From the NCBI GenBank assembly GCA_029260755.1, contig JAJDCQ010000099.1, positions 1-64,000 of the forward strand: 64,000 bases of DNA, written 5' to 3'. Source of the DNA: Planctomycetota bacterium. Its GTDB lineage: Bacteria > Planctomycetota > J058 > JAJDCQ01. Shown here in pieces: positions 47,522 through 55,925 of the stretch (positions are counted from its first letter, which is position 1; every line of letters begins with the position of its first letter). The position numbers and the translations under genes were made by a program. Under the pieces are notes generated by a model. That model searched no databases and was not told the DNA's origin. It saw nothing but the letters and a program-made list of their open reading frames with translations.

Positions 47522-48019
47522 ATGAGCAAGCAGCCGTCCGAAGGCGCGAGCGCGACGAAGGCCGCCGTCCTCTGGGACCGTCACTGGGTCCTCTGGGATG
47601 GTGTCTGAAACTTCTGACGCCGGAGCGTCGCCTGGGTCAGGTGGCTCGACACCGAAGGGAAGTTCCGCGACGCGGCCTATCAGGACGCGCCGACGCCGCC
47701 GATGACGCCCGCGCTGTTCGAGGCGTGCGTCCACGCGGCGCACGTGATCACCCGGACCGGCGAGGTGATCCGGGCGGGCGCCGCCGGGCTGTTCATCATG
47801 CGCGAGCTCGGGTTCCGCCGGAGCGCCCTGACCCTCGGGCTGCCGCCGTTCCTGCCGTTCGTCGAGCTCGGCTACTGGCTCATGGCCCGCAACCGTCGTC
47901 GAGCGGGCGGTTTGCTCCGGCGCTGGCCGCCCGGCTACGGTCCGGACGGCGAGCCGCCGGCGCCGGGGACGCGCGGGGCGTTGGCCCCTCCGCCGCCCGT
48001 CGAAGGAGTCGCGGGATGA
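47522..48019 (+). CDS. DCC-family thiol-disulphide oxidoreductase, predicted selenoprotein with UxxU motif, 165 aa
   Basis: From ATG 47522 the frame reads AAVLWDRHWVLWDGV, TGA (47606-47608), NF, TGA (47615-47617), then RRSVAWVRWLDTEGKFRDAA and on without interruption to 48019. DCC-family (DUF393) proteins have DG-x-C-x-x-C-RR at exactly this place, so both TGAs replace the two redox cysteines; the rest matches the family (VHAAHVITRTGEVIRAG, LPPFLPFVELGYWLMARNR). The sequence is conserved on both sides of the TGAs, and its stop overlaps the next start (ATGA), arguing against a decayed gene. A SECIS-like hairpin follows. The frame upstream is closed by TAA at 47507, so ATG 47522 is the first start. 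A standard gene caller would report only the fragment from 47702. Expected role: a redox protein with a selenenyl pair at residues 29 and 32. Confidence 0.88.
47627..47645 (+). promoter_or_regulatory. Bacterial SECIS-like hairpin
   Basis: GTCGCCTG-GGT-CAGGTGGC forms an eight-pair stem (two G-U pairs) with a GGU apical loop. The loop begins 17 nt after the second TGA (26 nt after the first). The E. coli fdhF SECIS also places a GGU-containing loop about 18 nt after its UGA, as required for SelB binding. A competing 5-bp hairpin GACGC-CGGA-GCGTC (47616-47629) overlaps its base by three bases. Confidence 0.75.
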
Positions 48020-49131
48020 AGATCCGGGCTGCCGTCCTGAACGGTCTCGACGAGGCGTTCCGCATCGAGACGCTGCAGCTCGCCCCGCCGGGGCCCGGCG
48101 AGGTGCTCGTCCGGGTCGAGGCGTGCGGCGTCTGCGCGAGCGACTGGAACCTCGTCACCGGCGCGACGAAGCACGCCCTGCCGCTCGTCCCCGGGCACGA
48201 GGGGGCCGGCGTGATCGAGGCGGTCGGCCCCGAGGCCGGGCGGCTGAAGGCGGGCGACCCGGTGATCCTCAACTGGGCGCCGGGGTGCGGCGGGTGCTTC
48301 CAGTGCCTCGACGCGCGGCCGGCCCTGTGCGAGGTGAACACGCGACCGATCTGGAAGGGGACGCTCCTCGACGGGAGCTGTCGCCTCTCGCGAGACGGCG
48401 GGGAGGCGGTCCATCACTGGTGCGGCCTGTCCTGCTTCGCCGAGCGCGCCGTCGTTCCCGCCGCGAGCTGCTTCGTCCGGCCGGCCGATGTCCCGCCCGA
48501 GGTGGCCGCCCTCATCGGCTGCGCGGTGACGACGGGGGCCGGCGCGGCGCTCGAGACGGCCGAGGTTCGCCCGGGCGAGAGCGTCCTCGTCTACGGGGCG
48601 GGCGGCGTCGGGCTGAGCGTCGTCCTGGGCGCGCGAGTGGCCGGCGCGGCGCAGGTGATCGTCGTCGAGCGGAGCGAGGCGCGGGCGGAGGCGGCGGTGC
48701 AGCTCGGCGCGAGCGTCGGGCTCATCGATGACGACGACACCGTCGCCGAGGTCCGAGCCCGGACGGGCGGGCGCGGCGCCGACGTGGCGATCGACGCGAC
48801 GGGGGCGCCCGGCGCGCAGGCGCGCTGCCTCGACGCGACGCGCCCCGGCGCCCGGATCGTCTTCGTCGGGTTCCCCCGGCAGGAGGCGACCCTCGCCCTC
48901 GGCACGGCGAGGCTGACCCGCGAGGCGAAGCAGATCCGCGGCGCCTACTACGGCGGCGGCAACCCGCCGCGCGAGTTCGCCCGGCTCGTGCAGCTCTACC
49001 GGAGCGGGGCGCTCCCGCTCGACAGGCTCGTCGGCCGGCGCTGGGCGCTCGATGAGATCAACGAGGCGTTCGCGGAGCTGGTCGCGGCGAGCTCGCCCCT
49101 GCGCGGCATCGTCACGTTCCCCGGCGGGTAG
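48016..49131 (+). CDS. Zinc-dependent alcohol dehydrogenase (MDR family), 371 aa
   Basis: The catalytic zinc site is CGVCASDWN with GHEGAGVIE; the structural zinc site is CGGCFQC...LC; the NAD(P)-binding motif is GAGGVGLSVV (about 195-204). These define class III-like medium-chain alcohol dehydrogenases, which oxidise alcohols or S-hydroxymethyl thiols. The start overlaps the selenoprotein stop (ATGA), so the two are translationally coupled and may share a redox or detoxification task. The substrate cannot be inferred. Confidence 0.87.
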   Translation: MKIRAAVLNGLDEAFRIETLQLAPPGPGEVLVRVEACGVCASDWNLVTGATKHALPLVPGHEGAGVIEAVGPEAGRLKAGDPVILNWAPGCGGCFQCLDARPALCEVNTRPIWKGTLLDGSCRLSRDGGEAVHHWCGLSCFAERAVVPAASCFVRPADVPPEVAALIGCAVTTGAGAALETAEVRPGESVLVYGAGGVGLSVVLGARVAGAAQVIVVERSEARAEAAVQLGASVGLIDDDDTVAEVRARTGGRGADVAIDATGAPGAQARCLDATRPGARIVFVGFPRQEATLALGTARLTREAKQIRGAYYGGGNPPREFARLVQLYRSGALPLDRLVGRRWALDEINEAFAELVAASSPLRGIVTFPGG

Positions 49132-49157
49132 GGGGAAGGGGGACGGGGAAGGGGCGG

Positions 49158-50435
49158 TCAGCCCTGCTGCTCGGCCCTCTCGCGCGCCTCGTCCTCGAGG
49201 CGCTCGAGGAGATCCTCGCGGGCGTCCTTGGCCTTCGCGCGCGTCTCGACGTCGGTGCCCGGGTCGTTCTCGATGCTCGAGAGCAGATCGAGGCTCGAGG
49301 CGTCGCCGACGTCCTCGAGCGCCCGGATCGCGTCGCGCTGGGCGCCCGGGTCGGGATCGTTCAGGGCCGCGTCGTGGAGCCGCGGCCGCGCGAGGTCGGG
49401 CTCGGCGCCGCGGAGCTCGCGGTAGGCGGCCTCGCGGATGTCGGGGTTGTCGTCGCGGCTCAGCGACAGGAGCGCGTCGGTCTCGCCGGGGCGCTCGGGG
49501 TCGAGCGAGCGGACGGCTCGCTCGCGGACGTCCTCGGCCTCGTTCGGGTCGGCGGCGATCCGCGCGATCGACTCGCGGGCGGACGCGCTGCCCTGGATGT
49601 CATCGAGCTTCTCGACGACCTCCTCCCGGACGTCTTCGTCCTCGTGGCGGTAGAGGTCGTTCAGGACCGGCTCGGCGGCGGCCTGCCCGGCGCCGTCATC
49701 GTTCAGGGCGAGCGCCTCGATGAGCTCCTGGGCGAGGTCGCCGTCGGTCTCGCCGGCGAGCACGTCGAGGATCGACTGATTCATGCCGGCCGTCGTCTCG
49801 GGCGACATGCCCGGGATCCGCGCCGCCCAGTGGAGGAGCTCGACGGCGAAGCCGCGGCTGTCGTCGCCGTCGTCGCCGAGGATCTCGAAGAGCGACTCGA
49901 GCGCCTTGTCCCGGTCGGCCAGGAACCGGAGCATCTTCGGCATCAGCTCCGCCTGGAGCGCCTCGGCCTCGGCGTCCGCGCCCGCCTCCTCGGCCTCGTC
50001 GTGCTTCTTCCGGAGGGCGAGGAGGTCGCGGAGGACCGCCCGGGTCGAGTCGGGGCCGAGCTCCGCCGTCGTCCGCTCGAGCCGCTCGCGGAGCAGCGTG
50101 TTGCGGACGTCCTCCTCCTCGAGGCGCGCCTCGTAGTCGGCGACGCGCTCGCGGAGGGCCGCGAGCTCGTCGGTCAGGCCGGCCGGGTTCGGGATCTCGG
50201 CGTGGGGGAGCGAGGAGGACCCGGCCGCGCCGGCCGCGCGCTCTCCGTCACCGCCCTCGTTGGTGGCGCCGCCGGGGAGGGGTGAGCCGTCCGCGGCGAA
50301 GCTCGCGTCGATGGTGCCCGCGATGGTTCGCGCATCCTGGCTGCGGCCGTCATCGCGGAACGCGACGAGGAACAGGACCAGATTGAGCCCGATCGAGAGG
50401 GCGAGCAGAACGAACAGGAGTGGCGGGCGCTGCAT
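49158..50435 (-). CDS. Membrane-anchored HEAT-like repeat protein, 425 aa
   Basis: An N-terminal hydrophobic helix (about 4-25) is followed by a low-complexity linker, a coiled coil (about 90-175) and HEAT/PBS-like repeats (about 180-400), for example DDNPDIREAAYRELRGAEPD. It is very acidic. It is probably a signal-anchored extracytoplasmic or periplasmic scaffold. Stand-alone, separated by 26 bp of purine-rich DNA from the convergent dehydrogenase gene; no partner is evident. Confidence 0.7.
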   Translation of the reverse strand: MQRPPLLFVLLALSIGLNLVLFLVAFRDDGRSQDARTIAGTIDASFAADGSPLPGGATNEGGDGERAAGAAGSSSLPHAEIPNPAGLTDELAALRERVADYEARLEEEDVRNTLLRERLERTTAELGPDSTRAVLRDLLALRKKHDEAEEAGADAEAEALQAELMPKMLRFLADRDKALESLFEILGDDGDDSRGFAVELLHWAARIPGMSPETTAGMNQSILDVLAGETDGDLAQELIEALALNDDGAGQAAAEPVLNDLYRHEDEDVREEVVEKLDDIQGSASARESIARIAADPNEAEDVRERAVRSLDPERPGETDALLSLSRDDNPDIREAAYRELRGAEPDLARPRLHDAALNDPDPGAQRDAIRALEDVGDASSLDLLSSIENDPGTDVETRAKAKDAREDLLERLEDEARERAEQQG

Positions 50436-50453
50436 CGTCTTCGATCATACCAG

Positions 50454-50654
50454 ATGCACGCTCCCGTGGTGATTGCGAGGCCCCCCTCGCGAAGCTCGTC
50501 CGGCGGAGCCGCCTCGTCTCGGCGCTGGCTGGCCGTCGCCGTGACCGCCGCCGTGGTCGGCGGCGCGCCGCCGACGCAGGTCCTCCGCGAGACGGAGGAG
50601 GCGACGGGACTGGGCATTCCCGAAGGCGAGCTCGACCCGGTGCCGACGGACTAG
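50454..50654 (+). CDS. Possible small membrane protein, 66 aa
   Basis: The translation has a hydrophobic stretch (WLAVAVTAAVVGGA) and an acidic tail (EEATGLGIPEGELDPV). It fills the 228 bp between two minus-strand genes, starting 18 bp from the divergent HEAT gene. No clear ribosome site and no recognised family, so it may be a chance open frame in GC-rich DNA. Confidence 0.25.
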   Translation: MHAPVVIARPPSRSSSGGAASSRRWLAVAVTAAVVGGAPPTQVLRETEEATGLGIPEGELDPVPTD

Positions 50655-50663
50655 TGGTCGACT

Positions 50664-53600
50664 CTACTTGCGCTCGACCGGCGGGTCATCGGACCCGGCG
50701 GGTCCGTCGGCGCTCCACCGGATGACGCCCGTCTCGTCGATGAAGAACGAGCGTGTCCCCGTGACGCCAAGGTGGATCGGGGCTGCCGTCGCCGACCACT
50801 CGAACTCGGAGTCCTTCATGAGCAACACGGCGAATCGATAGCCGCTCTTCCTGCCCGAGCCGAGCACCGAGTCGATGAATCCGACCTCGGTCAGCTCCTG
50901 GAGCGTGCCGAAGTCATGTTCGCCGTCCTTCTCCGTGTCGGCCTCCCGAAACAGCGTTTGCGCAGTCTGGAGCGTTCGGAGTGACGCGATCGCCGCCGCC
51001 TCGTTGCCGTCGATGCGAGCGCGCAGCAGCACCTCGAACGCGGCCCCGTAGCGGGACTCGATCGGGCGCACGTCTCTCGCGAACGAGTCGGCGTCGAATC
51101 GATGGGACTCGGTCGTCGTGCGCTCCACGAGACGTCGCGCGGCGGCCTCGGTCGCCTCGTCACCGAGGGCGGCGGCGAAGACGATGACGGACCTCGCCAA
51201 GAGTTCGGCCAGCTCTCGCGAGGTGCTCGCCGTCGCCGCTCTCGCAAGACCGCCGATCAAAGCCTGAAGGGCCTCTTCATCTTCGTCGGCAGGAGGCGAT
51301 CCTGCCGGGTCGCGCAGCTTCTCCGCGACCTCGGCGACACGATCAGCGAGGAGCGACAGGTCAGCGAGCGACTGGCTCGGGAGGGCCTCTCGGAGCTCGC
51401 GGACCTGTTCGGTTAGATCCGAGGCGCCGGCGTACGTGAGTGCGCCGAGCAGGCTCACATGTGCGTCGAGGCGCCGAACGTCGTGGTCGATTCGAGCCCG
51501 GATCGGATCGATGTCTCTGGCGCGCGAGAGGCTGCGGGCGATCTCGCTCGCGATGAGCTTCGTCGCGGTAACCTGACCCGCGATCCAGAGCGCTAGCTCG
51601 AAGGTGCCCTCGCGCTCACCAGGGGCGCGCCAGTGGCTGTTTCGCGCACTCAGCTCCACGAGCTCGAACATTGGAGCGACCGAGTGGCCCGCATCGACGA
51701 GGTCGACGGGAACGGACGCGTGGCAACGGCCGCAGCGAGACGCCCAGACGTTCACGTCGTCGAGGCGGTCGCCGCGGCCGGGCTCGAGTGACTTGGATAC
51801 GTGGGAGCCCAGCCACTCGGACGCCGGGCCGTGGCAGGCCTCGCACCCGACGCCCTCGTGGAGGTCGAACCCGTCGGCCTGGAGGCCGGATTCGAGGGCG
51901 GCGGGTCTGTGGTCATTGGCAGACGTCGAGTGGCAGCTCAGACAGCGCCCACTCTCGTAGGCGGCCTCGTTCGTCCCGGCAGGTTCGTTGATTCCCGTCA
52001 TGATCTTGGCCGAGCGGGGATCGTCGATGAGACGTCTCGCCGCGGCGAAGTGGCGGTTACGGGCGCGGCCCGTCTCCGGGTCGATCGCGGTCCAGCGGAG
52101 GTGCTCGTCGAGGGGCGGTCTCGCGGCTCGCGGTTGGGGTCGGCCGTGACAGTCGCTCCCAGCACACGCACGGCTGCCAACGAACGCGGGCTCGTCGTCC
52201 TCGGTCGGCTCGCGCCGACGGCGGACGACCGACTCGATCTCGCGCGAGATCGCCTCGATGGCTTCGGGCGTGGGCAGCGCCTCCGGAGGAATCGCGGCCA
52301 AGGATCGGGCGACGCGCTCCATCGCCTGGACGGTGTCCACGAAGCGGAGCTCTGTCGTGAGCTTCGCTCTGCCGCCTACCCGGCCGGCATCCGGAGGCGG
52401 AAACTCGACGATGACGGGATCCCACTCGAGAGTCATGATCTCCGCAGGATCGAGTTTCCTGACGGTCGGATCGGAGGTGCCTGTCCGAAGCTCGGTGTCA
52501 TCGCTGAATCTAGTCACGAGCTCGGCCTCGAACCGAACCCGGACGGCTCGGCGAGTCCGGATTCCCTTCGGGTCGCCCTCGTCGTGTCTTGGAGGAAGAC
52601 GTGCGAGACGTCCGCTCCCCGGACGTGGGACGACGATGAGGCCTCGAAACTCCTGCAAGCCCTTCAACCTGCGCTCACGCGGTGCGTCGGCATCGTAGAG
52701 GGCGACCGCGCCTTGCTCGGTCTCGAGCGACCCCCTCGCCTCTCTCCACTCTCCTCCCGGGTCCTCGTATTGAGCCGTGAGGACGACTCTCGCCCAGTAG
52801 CGGCCCTTGAAGCGGCGAGCGTCCGTCTCGAAGCTCACCGCTCCCGTGATCTCGAGGTCGGGCGCCGGGGCGGTCGTGCTCCAGAGGGACGACCAGAGAG
52901 AGTCGAGGGCCTGAAGCGTCTCGCGCGGGGCGCGTCCTCGGGCAGTCTCGTCCTGCGCGATCGCCAGGAGCAGCAGCTCGACGTCCTGGCGGCGAAGCGG
53001 GATCCAGGGGACCTCCTCGACGAAGCGCTCGACGATCCGGAACGCCTCGAAGCCCTCCTCGGCGGTCATCAGGATCGGCTTCGCGAGGATGGCGTCGAGC
53101 CGGTCTCGGGCGGCCGGGTCGATCATCGTCGCGATGCGGCGGAAGAGCGTCCAGCGGCGGAGCAGCTCGACGCGGGGCTTCTCGGCCCGCCTCGGCTTGC
53201 CGGTCTCGAGCTCGTCGATGAGCCAGCCGGCGGCGGCCCGGAAGGCGGCGGCCTGTCCGGCCATCCAGAGCCTCGCTCCGAAGTGCGGCGTCTCGGCCTC
53301 GAAGTCGCGCCAGTGGCTGATCTGCTCCGAGGCGGAGACCACCTCGAAGGCGTCGAGGCCGGGGTGACCGGCGGCGAGCAGGTTCGTGTCGACGGCGAGG
53401 TGGCAACGGGCGCAGGCGTCGACCCAGGTGCCGGGGTCGCGAAGGCTCCGCATGCCGAACTTGCGGTGGAGCAGCTCGGGCGTCTGCTGCGCCGTCCAGC
53501 CGCGGTCGGCGTGGGCGGAGATCCACTCGGCGGCGAGGCCGTGACACGCCTCGCACCCGACGCCCTCGTCACGGATCGCGGCGAGGCGTTTCTCCTCGGG

Positions 53601-55925
53601 AGCTCTCAGGCCCTGGAAGTCGGGCGCGATGATGGCGGCCGCCTCTCCGGGCACCGGCATCGCGAACCAGCCCTCGGCGGCGAGCGGCACGCCGTGGCAC
53701 GGCTGGCAGCGGGTCGTCGCGTCGACGCGCCCCTCGAGCTTCGCGAGGAGCGAGGTCAGCTCGCGGCCGGCGTCGCTCCGGAGGCTCGCCCACGCCCGAC
53801 GGTGGCTCCCCTCGCCGCCCTCGTTCCAGGCTCGGTGCTCCTGGAGGCTCGGCGGTCCGGGGACCGGCTGCTCGAGGCCGTGGCAGCGCGCGCAGGCGGC
53901 CGAGCCGACGAGCGCCTCGCGGCCGTGGGGATCGACCGGCCTTCCGAACGGCTCGAGCCGCTCGGCGATCCACGCCGGGGCGCCCAGCAGGATCGCCGCG
54001 CCGAGGACGATCGCGACCGCTCCGCCGCGGGCGAGCCCGGCGGCGGCTCCGCCGACCCAGTTCGATGCTCCGAGCCCGTCGAGGGCGAGGGTCGCCTCGT
54101 GATGCAGCGGCGAGGCGACGAGGCGCTGGAGATCGGCGAAGGCGCGCTCGTCGTTGCGGGCGCCCTTGAGCGTCGCCCGCTCGAGACGCCAGCGGAGATG
54201 CGCCGCGCTCCCCGTCGGCGGCTCGCTCCCCTCGACGAGCTCGAGCACCGCCCGCTGGGTCTGATCCTCGAGCGCCGGCTCGTCGCGGTGCGCCTCGGCG
54301 GCGAGACGCTTCTGGAGGCCGTCCGGCCATCGCCCCTCGGCGAAGAGCTCGAGGCTCACCAGGCGAAGCCGATCGGTGTCGGCGAGCTCGATCGCGCATC
54401 GCTCGGCGAGCCAGAGGGCGATCTCGGCGTCGGGGTCGCCGGCGACGGCCACCAGGCGGAGGAGCCGGTAGCCGTCCTCGCCGAGGTGGGCGCGCAGCGC
54501 GTTCACCGCGACGTCGGAGGCGGGCGCCAGGTGGATCGTCGCCGGGTAGGCCGGATCGGGCGGCGGCGGGCGGTCGGCGTCGACCTGCAGCGCCGAGAGG
54601 GCCGCGACCGTGCCGTGCTCCATCGGCGTCGTCCTGGCGATCGCGCGCGCCCCGTGGCTCCAGCGCGTCGGCGGCCGGGGGTGGAGCCAGAGGCGGCGGG
54701 GGAAGCCCTGGAGGGTCCGGACCCAGTCGGCGGTGCGCTCCTCGAACGGGTCCCAGCCGCCGTCGCCGTCGCCGACGATGAGGAGGGCGTCGTGGTATTC
54801 GTCGATGTCCTCGAGCGCGATCGTCCGGCCGGTCTCGGTCGAGACGACGACCGACGGGACGTCCTCGAACGTGTAGCGCGAGAGGCGGACGCCCTGGGCG
54901 CGCAGGCGCTCGAACAGCTCGTCGTAGATGGGGCGCCACGGCGTCGCGCCCGCGGCCACGTCCTCGAGGATCGCGTACTCGGGCGCCGACGGCGGCGGCG
55001 CGAGCTCGACCGAGGGGAAGCCGCCCGCGGCGACCGTCCTGGCGACCGTCCGGTCGACGTCGATCTCGGTCGAGGTCGCCTCGCTCGCCTGCCAGGTGAG
55101 GAACGCGGCCCCGTCCTCGATCGTGGCGCGGTCGAAGAACGTCTCGCTCCGCCGCGGCCGTGGTCGGCGGTAGAGGAACGGTCCGGGGGCGAACGCGGCG
55201 CGCCGGAGCCTCACGCGTCGCCGGATGCCGAGCGCGCCGATCAGCCCGCCGAGCCCGGTGACGAGAAGCGCGATCGCGAGCGCGCCTTGCCAGTCGATCG
55301 GTGGGGGCGGCGGCGTCGGCTCGACGAGCTCGGGGCGCCGCGGGACGTCGCGGATGATCGGGCCGACGAAGGCGCGCGGGCCCTCGGGCACCGGCGGCCT
55401 GGGCGGCGGGGTCGGGCGCTCGCCTCCATCGGGCGGTCGGTCGCCTCCGTCGCCCGGGCGATCTCCGCCGTCTCCGGCGACCGGGGTTCCCGCGGCGCCG
55501 TCTCCGCTGCCGGCCGCCGTCGCGGCGGGCCCGTCGCCCGACGGGCTGACGCCCGCGATCGGACCGTCGACCGCGATCGGGCCGAGTCGACGCCAGCCGA
55601 GGATCGTGGCGGCGACGATCGCGATCACCACGGCCGCGATCCCGATCCCGGCGAGGACGCGCGACCCCGCGTCGGGGTCCTCCACCGGCGGCGCGACCCC
55701 CGGCCTGCCCGAGAAGAAGATGGCGAACGCCTCGTCGAGCTCGGCGGAGCTGCCCGGGTCGCGGGCGAGGACCGAGCGCAGGGCGACCTTCAGCTCGTCG
55801 AGCCGCCAGATCGAGCTCCGCGCCACGAGCCGGCCGACCCGGACGTGGTCGTCGACGCCGATCGGGTAGCCCCGATCGCGGAGGAAGGCGAGCAGCTCCC
55901 CGAGGGGGACCGGCGGCGGGCTCAC
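50664..55925 (-). CDS. Giant vWA-like / octahaem cytochrome c / pilin-like fusion protein, 1753 aa
   Basis: Order: CoxE-like N-terminal helical domain (about 8-75, LLAFLRDRGYPIGVDDHVRV), membrane helix (about 90-112), Pro/Gly linker, second helix (about 205-228), a vWA-like domain without a MIDAS motif (YAILEDVAAGATP, DALLIVGDGDGGW; about 285-430), a third helix (about 620-645), a tetrahaem module (CARCH, CQPCH, CEACH, CARCH at about 677-845), a beta-rich insert, a second tetrahaem module (C-x4-CH, CLSCH, CEACH, CGRCH at about 1253-1405) and a pilin-like C-terminus (about 1635-1753, ending in TGTRSFFIDETGVIRW). The GTG start at 55925 overlaps the MoxR stop. The MoxR pairing is normal for CoxE-like vWA proteins; the haem and pilin parts are not. 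Outer parts may sit in the periplasm. Confidence 0.8.
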   Translation of the reverse strand: MSPPPVPLGELLAFLRDRGYPIGVDDHVRVGRLVARSSIWRLDELKVALRSVLARDPGSSAELDEAFAIFFSGRPGVAPPVEDPDAGSRVLAGIGIAAVVIAIVAATILGWRRLGPIAVDGPIAGVSPSGDGPAATAAGSGDGAAGTPVAGDGGDRPGDGGDRPPDGGERPTPPPRPPVPEGPRAFVGPIIRDVPRRPELVEPTPPPPPIDWQGALAIALLVTGLGGLIGALGIRRRVRLRRAAFAPGPFLYRRPRPRRSETFFDRATIEDGAAFLTWQASEATSTEIDVDRTVARTVAAGGFPSVELAPPPSAPEYAILEDVAAGATPWRPIYDELFERLRAQGVRLSRYTFEDVPSVVVSTETGRTIALEDIDEYHDALLIVGDGDGGWDPFEERTADWVRTLQGFPRRLWLHPRPPTRWSHGARAIARTTPMEHGTVAALSALQVDADRPPPPDPAYPATIHLAPASDVAVNALRAHLGEDGYRLLRLVAVAGDPDAEIALWLAERCAIELADTDRLRLVSLELFAEGRWPDGLQKRLAAEAHRDEPALEDQTQRAVLELVEGSEPPTGSAAHLRWRLERATLKGARNDERAFADLQRLVASPLHHEATLALDGLGASNWVGGAAAGLARGGAVAIVLGAAILLGAPAWIAERLEPFGRPVDPHGREALVGSAACARCHGLEQPVPGPPSLQEHRAWNEGGEGSHRRAWASLRSDAGRELTSLLAKLEGRVDATTRCQPCHGVPLAAEGWFAMPVPGEAAAIIAPDFQGLRAPEEKRLAAIRDEGVGCEACHGLAAEWISAHADRGWTAQQTPELLHRKFGMRSLRDPGTWVDACARCHLAVDTNLLAAGHPGLDAFEVVSASEQISHWRDFEAETPHFGARLWMAGQAAAFRAAAGWLIDELETGKPRRAEKPRVELLRRWTLFRRIATMIDPAARDRLDAILAKPILMTAEEGFEAFRIVERFVEEVPWIPLRRQDVELLLLAIAQDETARGRAPRETLQALDSLWSSLWSTTAPAPDLEITGAVSFETDARRFKGRYWARVVLTAQYEDPGGEWREARGSLETEQGAVALYDADAPRERRLKGLQEFRGLIVVPRPGSGRLARLPPRHDEGDPKGIRTRRAVRVRFEAELVTRFSDDTELRTGTSDPTVRKLDPAEIMTLEWDPVIVEFPPPDAGRVGGRAKLTTELRFVDTVQAMERVARSLAAIPPEALPTPEAIEAISREIESVVRRRREPTEDDEPAFVGSRACAGSDCHGRPQPRAARPPLDEHLRWTAIDPETGRARNRHFAAARRLIDDPRSAKIMTGINEPAGTNEAAYESGRCLSCHSTSANDHRPAALESGLQADGFDLHEGVGCEACHGPASEWLGSHVSKSLEPGRGDRLDDVNVWASRCGRCHASVPVDLVDAGHSVAPMFELVELSARNSHWRAPGEREGTFELALWIAGQVTATKLIASEIARSLSRARDIDPIRARIDHDVRRLDAHVSLLGALTYAGASDLTEQVRELREALPSQSLADLSLLADRVAEVAEKLRDPAGSPPADEDEEALQALIGGLARAATASTSRELAELLARSVIVFAAALGDEATEAAARRLVERTTTESHRFDADSFARDVRPIESRYGAAFEVLLRARIDGNEAAAIASLRTLQTAQTLFREADTEKDGEHDFGTLQELTEVGFIDSVLGSGRKSGYRFAVLLMKDSEFEWSATAAPIHLGVTGTRSFFIDETGVIRWSADGPAGSDDPPVERK

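Noticed and set aside
47606..47617. Two in-frame TGAs as evidence of a pseudogene in the DCC gene
   Set aside because: Both fall exactly on the redox cysteine positions, the frame is intact and family-like on both sides, a SECIS-like hairpin is correctly placed, and the stop is coupled to the next gene; random decay would not give this pattern.
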